This document shows, piece after piece, positions 7,619 through 16,252 of a stretch of DNA of 64,000 bases. Position 1 is the first letter of the stretch. The number at the start of each line of letters is the position of its first letter. The notes beneath the pieces are model-generated. The model was not told the origin of the DNA. It did no database searches and saw nothing but the letters and a program-made list of their open reading frames with translations. This DNA is from Glycomyces albidus (GTDB lineage Bacteria > Actinomycetota > Actinomycetes > Mycobacteriales > Micromonosporaceae), in contig NZ_WIAO01000017.1 of the NCBI RefSeq assembly GCF_009451885.1, forward strand, positions 1 to 64,000, in the 5' to 3' direction. A program made the translations under genes and the position numbers.

Positions 7619-8590
7619 CTAGGCGTACGGGTCGGTGTCGACGATCCCGCGGATGATCTCGGCGAGCGCCTCGACCCGCTCGATGCCCTCCTCGTGGGAG
7701 GCCGAACCGCCGGTGAGGATCGCGATCTCGATCGGGTGGTCGGTGTCCCCGGCGATCACGCCGATGGAGTTGACGACCCACTCGCCGCCCATGGCGTCGC
7801 GGGTGTCCCAGCCGTTCTTCATCCACACGGTCTCGCCGTCGGCGGCCGCGGCCGAGACGCCCCACTGCTGGGAGTCGGAGAGGTCGCCCATGAGCGAGCG
7901 CGCGTACTCGGTCTGCTCGGCGTCGAGGAAGCCCGTCTCCTCGTACAGGGCGATCTCGAGCACCCGGAGCTGGTCGATCGCGGTGGTCTGGGTCTTGCCC
8001 CACTGCTCGGTCTCGTTCGGGTTGGTGTTCTCCAGCCCGAAGTCGATGTGCGCCTGCCTGATCGCGGCGTGGCCGTCGTCGAAGGTCCCGCCGTAGAGGA
8101 CGTCGTTCGTCGCGTCGTTGCTGGAGTCCTGGATCATCTCCGCGGCCCGGTCGAGCAGCCAGTCCGGGACCTGGTCGAGGGTGCCGTACTCCTCGAGCAT
8201 CATCGCGAGGATCTCGACCTTCACGATCGACGCCGTGTCGTACTGGGTCTCGCCCTCGTAGTCGAGGAGGAACTCGCCGTCGTCCACGGCGACCGACGCG
8301 TAGAAGTTCTCGTCGTCCTCTTCCTCGATGTACGCGGCGACGGCCTCGTCGAGCGCGGACTGGAGCTGCGCCTGGGCGGCCTCGCGCAGCTCCTCCTCGG
8401 ACGGCTGGAGCGAGGAGCTCGACAGGTCGTCGGCCTGGGAGCCGGGGAGGCTCTCGTCGGAGGACCCACCCGAGCCGCCGTCGTCCCGGCCCGTGCTGAC
8501 GACGAAGATCACCGCCGCGACGATGACGGCGAGTCCGGGGACGGCGAGGTAGGGCCAGAGTCGCCGCGAGGTGGAGGGTTGGGAGGTCAC
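7619..8590 (-). CDS. Membrane-anchored beta-lactamase-fold serine hydrolase
   Basis: 323 residues, GTG start. An N-terminal membrane segment (about 12-32, YLAVPGLAVIVAAVIFVV) is followed by an acidic serine-rich linker and then an extracytoplasmic domain of the class A beta-lactamase/penicillin-binding superfamily. Possible active-site motifs are SIVK (S121, K124, SxxK), SSN (156-158, SxN) and KNG in WMKNGW in the place of KTG. The second and third motifs are degenerate, so it may be a carboxypeptidase-like or inactive homologue rather than a resistance enzyme. It is followed by the FAD oxidase on the same strand after 30 bases. Confidence 0.65.
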   Translation of the reverse strand: MTSQPSTSRRLWPYLAVPGLAVIVAAVIFVVSTGRDDGGSGGSSDESLPGSQADDLSSSSLQPSEEELREAAQAQLQSALDEAVAAYIEEEDDENFYASVAVDDGEFLLDYEGETQYDTASIVKVEILAMMLEEYGTLDQVPDWLLDRAAEMIQDSSNDATNDVLYGGTFDDGHAAIRQAHIDFGLENTNPNETEQWGKTQTTAIDQLRVLEIALYEETGFLDAEQTEYARSLMGDLSDSQQWGVSAAAADGETVWMKNGWDTRDAMGGEWVVNSIGVIAGDTDHPIEIAILTGGSASHEEGIERVEALAEIIRGIVDTDPYA

Positions 8591-9391
8591 AGCTTGGAAC
8601 CTGACTCTTCAAAAGGCGGGGTTGTGAACGATTACGCGGCCCACGCTAAAGCAGCCGCCGAAGCGATCACAAGCAGGGTCATCCGGGAGTTCCGTAACGG
8701 TTGCGCATCGGTGCGTACGCGAACCGAACGGACCCTGAACCCCCAATGATCTCTCGCCGCACGGGACACGACCAGCGTCACCCGTCACTCCCGACCCTCC
8801 GGCGCGGCATAGAACCGGACACGGCACGACGAAGCGCCCGCCGCAACGACGGGCGCTTCACGAAGAACCGCTTCGGCTTCCGAGGCCTGGCGACGAGTCG
8901 AATCCGGCGCTCGGCCACGCTCATGCCATGCAATCGGGCAATGCCATCGGGCAATGGTGCTGAGCGGCGCCGCCGAGCCGTGCGGCTCAGCCGACCGTGC
9001 CGTTCAGTGGTGCCGTTCAGTGGTGCTGGTTCCGGTGGGGCCGTGAGGCACTGGTCCGGGCGTTCGGAGTGGGACCTGGGGAGGAATTGACCATCAACGA
9101 GTGCCCGAGCCGCAGTGCCTCACGGAGACTCCACCGTGCCGCGCCTCGACTGCCCTGCGGGCAGTGCGATCGAAGACTGCGCCTTCGAAGGCTCCGGCCG
9201 CCGGGTGCGGCGGACCGGTTCGGGGCCGGTGATACACCGGGCCGCCCGCTGCCGCTCGCGGCGGTTCCGCACCCGTCCGGCCGGCACCCACGGCGACGCT
9301 TGCGCGCCGTAGATCTGCCGGGCCGGAGACTTGTGCACGGAACCCGCCGCGGCGGCCCACTGCGGCGCCGGGGTCTTGAGAGCGACGGCCG
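8591..9391. other. Intergenic stretch of about 800 bases without a supported gene
   Basis: Lies upstream of the minus-strand serine hydrolase and downstream of the minus-strand anchored protein. The only clear structure is a perfect ten-pair hairpin, GAAGCGCCCG (8831-8840) with CGGGCGCTTC (8850-8859), a plausible terminator. A short direct repeat GTGCCGTTCAGTG occurs around 8998-9020. Short open frames on both strands (for example 8609-8827 and 9094-9360, minus) have arginine- and proline-rich products typical of antisense reading in GC-rich DNA, and I do not call them. Confidence 0.6.
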
Positions 9392-10303
9392 TCATGCCGT
9401 CGCTCGCTGCTTGAGGAGGGTGCGCGTCACTGCGGCGGCCACACCGATCAGGCAGATGATCGCGACCAGGGCGAGCAGCCCGTTCGCGCCGTCCCGGACG
9501 GCCTTCGGGTCGACCGCGACGACCTCTTCCTCCGCGACCGGGTCGAAGCCCGCGCCGTCGTCGACGCCCGGCTCGCCGAACGCGTTCACCTCGTCCTCGA
9601 CCGGCGCCTCCGCCTCGTCCTGGGCGGGCTGCTCCGGGTCCGGGCCCTGCTGGGCCGCGGCGTCGTCGCCGGCCGGTCCGTCGCCCTCGGACCCGGCGGC
9701 CGTGTCGCCGTCCCCTTCGCCGTCCTCGTCGGCGGCCGGCAGGTCCTGCACGTCGTCCTCGCCGCCCGATTCGTCCTCGTCGGTCTGCGACTCCACCACG
9801 TGCACCTGCGCCGACCCGTACTCGGCGAACAGGCCGCGGCAGGACGGGACCATGGCGACCTCGGCGGACCGGTTCATCTCGAACACCTGGGTCGAGCCGT
9901 CCGAGATGTCGTAGACCTCGTCGCCCACATGGAGCTGCGCGTTCGTGCCGAGGTCGTTCGTGTACCGCACCTGCGAGCCCGACTCGACGGTCAGCTCCGA
10001 GGCGTCCGGGTTCGAGGAGGCCGACACCAGGCCGAGCGTGCCGCAGTCGCCGCTGAAGACGATCTCGCTGCCGGTGCCCGCCTCCGGCTCCTCCGCCGTG
10101 GCGATGCTCATCCCGGCCGCGCCGCCCGCCGCGATCACCGCGGCGGCCGAGAGCGCCGCCAGCCGCGAACGCCGGCGCTGCGAGCGCCGGTCCATCGCCG
10201 CCTGCGACGCCGGGGGGATCCGGCCGTCGTTCACCGGGTACGGCAGCGGAGGACGCGTCTGGGCCCGGGACTGGCGACCGAGCTTCGTGGTGTGTCTTCC
10301 CAT
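9392..10303 (-). CDS. Secreted/anchored protein of unknown function with C-terminal membrane helix
   Basis: 303 residues from ATG 10303. The N-terminus is basic (DRRSQRRRSR), then a hydrophobic stretch LAALSAAAVIAAGGAAGMSIA acts as signal or anchor. A compact domain (about 75-145) with two cysteines (SGDCGTLG and VPSCRGL) and an ELTVESGSQVRYTNDLGTN segment looks cupredoxin-like but is not identified. A very acidic, low-complexity linker (about 150-260) leads to a C-terminal membrane helix GLLALVAIICLIGVAAAV and a short basic tail. This is the architecture of an actinobacterial surface protein with a disordered stalk. Function unknown. Confidence 0.7.
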   Translation of the reverse strand: MGRHTTKLGRQSRAQTRPPLPYPVNDGRIPPASQAAMDRRSQRRRSRLAALSAAAVIAAGGAAGMSIATAEEPEAGTGSEIVFSGDCGTLGLVSASSNPDASELTVESGSQVRYTNDLGTNAQLHVGDEVYDISDGSTQVFEMNRSAEVAMVPSCRGLFAEYGSAQVHVVESQTDEDESGGEDDVQDLPAADEDGEGDGDTAAGSEGDGPAGDDAAAQQGPDPEQPAQDEAEAPVEDEVNAFGEPGVDDGAGFDPVAEEEVVAVDPKAVRDGANGLLALVAIICLIGVAAAVTRTLLKQRATA

Positions 10304-10516
10304 GCCTGCGTCTCTCCAACCGCGATTTCCGTCGTCTGGGTACGGACCCGATCCACCGCGGGAATCAGGTCTCAACCCCGTTCAACGAACCGGCGGCCGA
10401 AAGGTGACGGCCCCTGCCGCACCCGATTCGTGGACGGTCCTCATGCGCCCGACCACCGGACGGCGACCCTCCGTAGGATGTGCCCTGACAGCACCGAGCG
10501 AGACCGCGGGAACCCC

Positions 10517-12433
10517 ATGGTGATCACCGAGCCCGACTCCACCGAGCCCGACCGTGGCGACGGGCGCGAGCCCGAGGCCGCCGCGACGGCCCCCGAAGGC
10601 GCCGAGCCCGGCGATCAGACCGAGGACGGCACCGACGACCACGAACGCTGGCAGCGCTTCGCGGCCGGCGCCACCCCCGCGCCCGCCGCAGAAGCCCCGC
10701 CGGGGCGGCTCCGCGCCGCAGGCCGCCTCGCCGCGCGCGCCGCCCGCAGCGAATGGACCCTCGCCGCGCTCTTCAGCGCCCTCCTCGCCGTCGGCATGAC
10801 CTGGCCGCTCGCCCGGAACCTGAACCGCGTCATCCCCCACGACCTCGGCGACCCGCTCCTCCAGGCGTACACGCTCGGCTGGCTCTCGGACGCGCTCCGC
10901 ACCGACCCCGCGAGCGTCTGGGGCACCAACAGCTTCTGGCCCGCCCCCGACTCGCTCCTGTTCACCGACACCCTGTTCGGCTACGCCCCCGCCGCGATGT
11001 TCGCCGTCGACGGCCCCAGCACCCTCGTCGTCTACAACGTCCTCTTCATCGCCACGTTCGCCCTCGCCTTCCTCGGCGGGTACGCCCTGCTGCGCCAGCT
11101 CGGCGCCCGGGTCGCCGGATCCGCCGTCGGCGCCGCCGCGTTCGCTTACGCGCCCTGGAAACTCGCGCACCTCGGCCACCTCAACGTGCTCTCCTCGGGT
11201 GCGATCGCGCTCGCGCTGGCGATGCTGGCGCGCGGCCACGGCTGGTCGATGCGCGACGGGTTCAAGCCGGAGCGGCAGCGGCCCGGCTGGATCATCGCGG
11301 GCTGGCTGGTCGCCTTGTGGCAGTTCGCGATCGGCGTCGCCCTCGGCCTCTCGTTCGTGTACGTGATGCTCGCGATCGCCGTCGTGGTCGGCCTGTTCTG
11401 GCTCGTCAAGCGGCCGGCCCTGAACTGGCGCACGGTCGCCGCCGACGGCGCCGGCGGCGTCGTGTTCAGCCTGGGCGTCCTGTGGATCGCCGACCGCCAC
11501 GCGTCGGTGGCGCAGGCGTACCCGGAGACGGTGCGCGACTACGACTACGTCGCCTGGTTCAGCCCCACCTGGCAGAGCTTCATCATCGCGCCGGAGGAGT
11601 CCCGGCTGTGGGGCGCGGCGCACGAGGCCGCCCGCACCGACCTCACCTGGCCGCCCGAGCAGACGCTGCTCGTCGGGTTCACAGTCCTCGCGCTCGCGAT
11701 CGCCGGCCTCATCTGGTCGTCGTGGAGCCGGTGGCAGCGGTGGTGCCTCGCGCTCGGCATCGCAGTCCTCACCGCGCTCGCCATGGGCCCCCACTTCCTC
11801 GACGACGGCCGGTGGGCGTACGGGCTGCTGTACGAGTACGCGCCGGGCTTCGACGCGGTCCGCACGCCGGGCCGGCTCGTCCTCTACATCACGATCCTGC
11901 TGGCGATCCTGGCCGCGGGCACGCTGACGCGCCTGGCCGACGACGCCGACGCGGTCGCCCACGAGTCCAGAGTGGACCGGCGACTCCAGGTGAAGGCGCC
12001 CCGCCGCGTGCACGCGCTGTTCTTCCTGCCCATCGTGTTCGTGCTCGGGGAGGGCCTGATGGTCCCCGAGTTCCACGAGCCCCCGGCCGCTCCCCTCGAT
12101 GTGTCCGAACTGGAGGGACCGGTGATGTTCCTGCCCTCCGACGGCCGCGACACGCAGGTCCAGTTCTGGACGGTGGACGGCTTCGTCGACATGGTCAACG
12201 GCAGCGCCGCGTTCACGCCGGCGGCGACCTCGGAGCTGCGGGAGATGTCGAAGTCCTTCCCCGACGAGTCGGCCATCGCCGACCTCCGCGAGGCGGGCGT
12301 CGAGACGGTCGTGGTGATTCCCGACTGGCTCCCCGGCAGCGATTGGGCCGGCCTCGACACCGAGCAGGAACCGCTGGGCGTCGACGTCGAACGCACCGAC
12401 GACGCGATCATCTACCACTTGAACGCCGAGTAA
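10517..12433 (+). CDS. Polytopic membrane protein, GT-C glycosyltransferase-like
   Basis: About 638 residues. An acidic 50-residue N-terminus precedes roughly ten membrane helices (from EWTLAALFSALLAVGMTWPL to the last near residue 525, VHALFFLPIVFVLGEGLMV), then a C-terminal soluble region of about 100 residues. The first periplasmic loop carries acidic residues (NRVIPHDLGDPL), as in GT-C enzymes that use polyprenyl-linked sugars, so a role in envelope glycosylation is plausible but unproven. The ATG at 10517 has no good ribosome site; a -10-like TAGGAT lies at 10474-10479. It is followed by a structured terminator. Confidence 0.65.
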   Translation: MVITEPDSTEPDRGDGREPEAAATAPEGAEPGDQTEDGTDDHERWQRFAAGATPAPAAEAPPGRLRAAGRLAARAARSEWTLAALFSALLAVGMTWPLARNLNRVIPHDLGDPLLQAYTLGWLSDALRTDPASVWGTNSFWPAPDSLLFTDTLFGYAPAAMFAVDGPSTLVVYNVLFIATFALAFLGGYALLRQLGARVAGSAVGAAAFAYAPWKLAHLGHLNVLSSGAIALALAMLARGHGWSMRDGFKPERQRPGWIIAGWLVALWQFAIGVALGLSFVYVMLAIAVVVGLFWLVKRPALNWRTVAADGAGGVVFSLGVLWIADRHASVAQAYPETVRDYDYVAWFSPTWQSFIIAPEESRLWGAAHEAARTDLTWPPEQTLLVGFTVLALAIAGLIWSSWSRWQRWCLALGIAVLTALAMGPHFLDDGRWAYGLLYEYAPGFDAVRTPGRLVLYITILLAILAAGTLTRLADDADAVAHESRVDRRLQVKAPRRVHALFFLPIVFVLGEGLMVPEFHEPPAAPLDVSELEGPVMFLPSDGRDTQVQFWTVDGFVDMVNGSAAFTPAATSELREMSKSFPDESAIADLREAGVETVVVIPDWLPGSDWAGLDTEQEPLGVDVERTDDAIIYHLNAE

Positions 12434-12454
12434 AACGCATATAAGCGTTATTCC

Positions 12455-12511
12455 GGATATGTCCCCTAAGGGACCCCTGGCGCAAAAATACCCGCCGGGT
12501 CCGACATATCC
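12455..12511. terminator. Bidirectional terminator between convergent genes
   Basis: GGATATGTC (12455-12463) pairs with GACATATCC (12503-12511), and inside it GGACCC (12471-12476) pairs with GGGTCC (12497-12502). The preceding AACGC-ATATAA-GCGTT is a further small hairpin directly after the stop of the membrane protein. Confidence 0.6.
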
Positions 12512-12560
12512 CCTTCCGCGAGCATCACTCGCGCCGCGGACCGGCGCGCCCGAGTGCCGC

Positions 12561-13013
12561 TCAGGCCGGCCCGATCGGGGTCAGGAACGCGAGCGACCCG
12601 ATCGCGTCCAGGCGCGGCGGGGAGTGCAGGGGCGATGCGGTGACGTCGAACGTCCGGTGCCCGCCGCGGTGCTCGATCCGCATGAGCGTGCGCTCCAGTG
12701 CGTCGGTCTGCAGCGCCTGGACGGGCGCGAGCCGCGCCAGCTCCGAGTCGACGAGCGGGTGCGCGCCGGCGGAGAAGTCCAGGAACCGAAGGCCCGCATC
12801 GAGAAAGCGGGGCATGGCGTAGTCGATGTCGGCTCGCAGGCCGAGCACTTGCCTTGTGGCGCGCGAGGTCGCGACGATCCGCGTGTCGGCGGCGAGCAGC
12901 ATGCAGGCGTCGGCGCTCGCCGCGACCGCGCTGCGCCAGGGGGCCAGTGCCGGGTCGAGCCTCCTGCCATCGGGCCCGGGCGCGGAGCCGCGGAGCGGGA
13001 TGACCAGTTCCAT
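12561..13013 (-). CDS. Small PAS-like protein of unknown function
   Basis: 150 residues from ATG 13013 (a TTG three codons earlier is also possible). The core WRSAVAASADACMLLAADTR, then VATSRATRQVLGL, followed by RTFDVTASPLH, resembles a single PAS domain, often a sensor module, but no output domain is attached. It is divergent from arginine deiminase with an intergenic region that holds a promoter-overlapping palindrome, so it could be a cytosolic partner of, or simply co-regulated with, arcA. Function unknown. Confidence 0.6.
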   Translation of the reverse strand: MELVIPLRGSAPGPDGRRLDPALAPWRSAVAASADACMLLAADTRIVATSRATRQVLGLRADIDYAMPRFLDAGLRFLDFSAGAHPLVDSELARLAPVQALQTDALERTLMRIEHRGGHRTFDVTASPLHSPPRLDAIGSLAFLTPIGPA

Positions 13014-13067
13014 TTGCGTCAATTGGGCGTCCCGGGGGTAGTGGTTACGCTCAGTCTGTCCACGTTA

Positions 13068-13107
13068 ACAGAGAAAAGTTGATCTCTGTCCCCGGCGCGT
13101 CTACCCT
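13068..13107 (+). promoter_or_regulatory. arcA promoter overlapped by a palindromic operator
   Basis: TTGATC (13079-13084) and TACCCT (13102-13107) are spaced by exactly 17 bases; transcription would start at or next to the arcA ATG (13114). ACAGAGA (13068-13074) and TCTCTGT (13083-13089) form a perfect inverted repeat that covers the -35 box, the typical place for a repressor. The binding protein is unknown. Confidence 0.65.
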
Positions 13108-13113
13108 CAGGTC

Positions 13114-14349
13114 ATGAGTGCTGATGTCGCGCCCGCATACGGAGTCGATTCGGAGGTGGGGCGCCTTCGCAGCGTCATGCTCCACCGCCCGGGAGGTGAG
13201 CTGCGCCGCCTGACACCGCGCAACAACGGCGCGCTCCTGTTCGACGGGATCCCGTGGGTCGAGCGCGCCCAGGAGGAGCACGACCGGTTCGCCGGGGTCC
13301 TCCTCGAACACGGCGTCGAAGTCCTGTACCTCGGTGCGCTGCTGCGCGAATGCCTCGAACTCGACGAGGCCCGCGAGGCCGTCACCGTCGGCGTCGCCGC
13401 CGACCCGCGCCTGGGCCAGGCCCTCGGCCGCGAGGTCGCCGCGTTCCTCTCGTCGCTCGAACCCGAGCGGCTCGCCGCGGTCCTCATCGAGGGGCTCACC
13501 AAGGAGGAGTTCGGGCCCTCGAGCAGCCTCCGGCACCGGATGATGCGCTCGACCGACTTCGTCATCGACCCGCTCCCGAACACCATGTTCACCCGCGACT
13601 CGTCGGTGTGGATCGGCGACGCCGTCGCCGTCACCAGCCTCGCGATGCCCGCCCGCCGCCGCGAGACCGCCCTGACCGGCATCATCTACCACCACCACCC
13701 GCGGTTCAGCGACGTGCCGAAGCTGTACGACCCGTCGCTGGAGCACCTCGAAGGCGGCGACGTCCTCGCCCTCGCCCCCGGCGTCCTCGCCGTCGGCGTC
13801 GGCGAACGCACCACCCCCGCGGGCGTGGAGCGCTTGGCGCGCAAGGTCTTCGAGCGCGGCACGATCGAGACGGTCCTCGCCGTGCCGATCGCGCAGCGCC
13901 GCGCCACGATGCACCTGGACACGGTCTGCACCATGGTCGACCGCGACCGCATGGTCATCTACGCTCCGGCCGCGCAGCGCCTGGAGTCGTACACGATCAC
14001 CCCCGACGGCGACCGGATCGCGATCGAGGGCCCGCGCCGGTTCCTCGACGCCGCCGCTGAAGCGATCGGCGTCGAGGAGATCGAGATCATCCACACCGGC
14101 GAACGCGACGTCGTCACCGCCGAACGCGAGCAGTGGGACGACGGCAACAACACCCTCGCCCTCGCCCCCGGCGTCTCGGTCGCCTACGAGCGCAACACGG
14201 TCACCAACGGCCGCCTCGAACGCGCGGGCATCAAGGTCCTGACGATCCCCGGCTCCGAACTCGGCTCCGGCCGAGGCGGCCCCCGCTGCATGTCCTGCCC
14301 GACGAGCCGAGCACCCCTCACGACCGAGACCTCGGAAAGGCGGCCGTGA
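13114..14349 (+). CDS. arcA: Arginine deiminase
   Basis: Hydrolyses L-arginine to citrulline and ammonia, the first step of the arginine deiminase route. The 411-residue length fits. Family motifs visible: [19 protein letters not shown] at the N-terminus, [30 protein letters not shown], and the catalytic cysteine C392 in GGPRCMSCP near the C-terminus. arcB and arcC (carbamoyltransferase and carbamate kinase) and the ArcD exchanger are not adjacent, so the enzyme may serve nitrogen supply or pH defence rather than a full ATP-yielding pathway. The start is set by the -10 box six bases upstream, which implies a leaderless mRNA. Confidence 0.93.
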   Translation: MSADVAPAYGVDSEVGRLRSVMLHRPGGELRRLTPRNNGALLFDGIPWVERAQEEHDRFAGVLLEHGVEVLYLGALLRECLELDEAREAVTVGVAADPRLGQALGREVAAFLSSLEPERLAAVLIEGLTKEEFGPSSSLRHRMMRSTDFVIDPLPNTMFTRDSSVWIGDAVAVTSLAMPARRRETALTGIIYHHHPRFSDVPKLYDPSLEHLEGGDVLALAPGVLAVGVGERTTPAGVERLARKVFERGTIETVLAVPIAQRRATMHLDTVCTMVDRDRMVIYAPAAQRLESYTITPDGDRIAIEGPRRFLDAAAEAIGVEEIEIIHTGERDVVTAEREQWDDGNNTLALAPGVSVAYERNTVTNGRLERAGIKVLTIPGSELGSGRGGPRCMSCPTSRAPLTTETSERRP

Positions 14350-14478
14350 GCGCCGGAGCAGGCGCCGACACGCCGGAACCGCCGTGCAACGCGTTCACGC
14401 TCCCCTGAGAGGCGCACCCACGACTCACGAGAACCGCTACCGCAACGGTGCGCGAGCGCATCGGACGCTAGACGCGGA

Positions 14479-14506
14479 GAGGCCGCACCCCGCGGGGTGC
14501 GGCCTC
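14479..14506. terminator. Palindromic bidirectional terminator
   Basis: A 28-base perfect palindrome centred on CCCCGCGGGG, between the convergent arcA and purD genes. The rest of the gap (14350-14478) shows nothing else. Confidence 0.8.
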
Positions 14507-14520
14507 CCAATGCGTTCGCT

Positions 14521-15741
14521 TCAGATGTTCGCGGCGATGTCGCGGCGGTAGTAGCCGCCTTCGAGCTTGATGCCCTCGGTGAGGGCGTACGCCTCCTGGC
14601 GGGCCTGGGCGACGGACTTGCCGGTGCCGACGCAGCCGAGGACCCGGCCGCCGGTGGCGATGAGCTGGCCGGAGGCGTCGAGGGCCGTGCCGGCGTGGAG
14701 GACGCCGTCGGCTTCGGCGCCGTACAGGGGACGGCCCGTGACGGGCGTGCCCGGATAGCCCTCGTTCGCGATCACGACGCACACCGCCGCGCCCTCGCGC
14801 CACCACAGCGACCCGAAGTCGGCGAGCTTTCCGGTGGCCGCCGCGTACAGGAGCTGCCCGAGCGGGGTCTCCAGCAGCGCGAGCACCGCCTGGATCTCCG
14901 GGTCGCCGAAGCGGGCGTTGAACTCGACGACCTTGAGGCCCTTCGACGTCAGCGCCAGACCGCAGTACAGGGTCCCGACGAACGGGATGCCGCGCCCGGC
15001 GAGCTCGGCCAGGGTCGGCTCGGCGACGCGCTCCATGACCTCGGCGACCAGGTCGTCCGGGGCCCACGGCAGCGGCGTGTACGCGCCCATGCCGCCGGTG
15101 TTCGGGCCGGTCCCGCCCTCGCCGATGCGCTTGAAATCCTGCGCGGGCAGCATCGGCTTCGCGCTCGTGCCGTCGCAGACGACGAACAGGGACACCTCGG
15201 GGCCGTCGAGGTACTCCTCGATGACGACGCGCTCGCAGTCGACGGCGTGGGCCAGCGCCTGCTCGCGGTCCTCGGTGACGACGACGCCCTTGCCGGCGGC
15301 GAGGCCGTCGTCCTTGACGACGTAGGGGGCGCCGAACTCGTCGAGGGCGGCCTCGGCCTCCTCGCGGGTGCGGCAGACGCGCGCGGCGGCGGTCGGCACG
15401 CCCGCGGCGGCCATGATCTCCTTCGCGAACGCCTTCGAGCCCTCGATCAATGCGGCCTGGCCGCTCGGCCCGTACACGGGGATGCCCTTGGCGCGGACCG
15501 CGTCCGCGACGCCGGCCACGAGCGGGGCCTCGGGGCCCACGATCACGAGGTCGGCTGCGGAGGTCACCGCCAGGGACGCCACCGAGGCGGGGTCGGTCTG
15601 GTTCACCGGCACGCAGTCGCCGAGTGCGGCCATGCCGGGGTTCCCCGGGGCGCAGATGAGCTTGGTGACGGATTCGTCCTCGGCCAGAGCCGCCGCGATG
15701 GCGTGCTCGCGGCCGCCGGAGCCGATCAGGAGTACTCGCAC
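14521..15741 (-). CDS. purD: Phosphoribosylamine-glycine ligase
   Basis: GAR synthetase, the second step of de novo purine synthesis: ligates glycine to phosphoribosylamine with ATP. The 406-residue protein has the ATP-grasp layout, beginning RVLLIGSGGREHAIA, with SKAFAKEIM and YVVKDDGLAAGKGV for ATP binding and the signature RFGDPEIQAVL. The start is GTG 15741, six bases after TAAACT (15753-15748). It is divergent from purB and shares the intergenic region holding copy B of the dispersed G-rich element. Confidence 0.96.
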   Translation of the reverse strand: MRVLLIGSGGREHAIAAALAEDESVTKLICAPGNPGMAALGDCVPVNQTDPASVASLAVTSAADLVIVGPEAPLVAGVADAVRAKGIPVYGPSGQAALIEGSKAFAKEIMAAAGVPTAAARVCRTREEAEAALDEFGAPYVVKDDGLAAGKGVVVTEDREQALAHAVDCERVVIEEYLDGPEVSLFVVCDGTSAKPMLPAQDFKRIGEGGTGPNTGGMGAYTPLPWAPDDLVAEVMERVAEPTLAELAGRGIPFVGTLYCGLALTSKGLKVVEFNARFGDPEIQAVLALLETPLGQLLYAAATGKLADFGSLWWREGAAVCVVIANEGYPGTPVTGRPLYGAEADGVLHAGTALDASGQLIATGGRVLGCVGTGKSVAQARQEAYALTEGIKLEGGYYRRDIAANI

Positions 15742-15747
15742 CCGGTC

Positions 15748-15776
15748 AGTTTACGGGGCGGATACGTGCTGGTTAA
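15748..15776 (-). promoter_or_regulatory. purD promoter, leaderless type
   Basis: On the minus strand TTAACC (15776-15771), a 17-base spacer and TAAACT (15753-15748), with the GTG start seven bases from the last base of the -10 box. Confidence 0.65.
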
Positions 15777-15876
15777 CCGGTACGCCGAGTGTCACCGATT
15801 ACTGGGCGCGGGACGCGCGCCTCGGAACCGCCCATTCCCTCTTTCGGGGGACAGGGGCGTCTCGGGGCTTCGTTTG

Positions 15877-15973
15877 TGTCGCACCCGCGCGCCAGGATCG
15901 GACTATCTTCCCCGGGGTGGGTGGGGGCTCGGGATGGCAATACCTCTATCCCACCCACCCGCCCTCCGGGCGG
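15877..15973 (+). repeat. Dispersed G-quadruplex/hairpin element, copy B (between purD and purB)
   Basis: Begins TGTCGCACCCG and keeps AGGATCG-ACTATCTTCCCC. Four G-runs with loops T, T and CTC (15914-15932) form a G-quadruplex motif. GGTGGGTGGG (15916-15925) pairs perfectly with CCCACCCACC (15950-15959); then CCGCCC-TCC-GGGCGG (15959-15973). The core GGGATGGCAATA is shared with copy C. It is 280 bases before purB and 136 bases before divergent purD. Confidence 0.85.
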
Positions 15974-16252
15974 CGCACGTGCTGACCGCCTCCTGCCCCG
16001 ACCGCCTCCCGGCACGCAGCGAGGGCGGCGGTCCCACAGCCCCGCGGTGGCCGTGGAGCGCGACTGCCGCGCTGCGCGCGGCGCGACTCCGCATGGAAGC
16101 GGACCCAAGCGGACCCCAGTGCACATGCCCCGCCCGTCCGTCGGTCCCCGTCATTCATGCATGACCGAGAACGCCGGGTCCGTGATGTGAACAGGGCCCG
16201 GACCAGCTGCACTCGTCGTGCATGCGTGAACGCTCGATGCCATCATTGGCGC

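Noticed and set aside
8609-8827. Short minus-strand frame upstream of the serine hydrolase
   Set aside because: No ribosome site or family, and cysteine/arginine-rich composition suggests non-coding DNA.
9800-12433. 877-codon version of the membrane protein
   Set aside because: The first 240 codons are antisense to the anchored-protein gene; the real start is near 10517.
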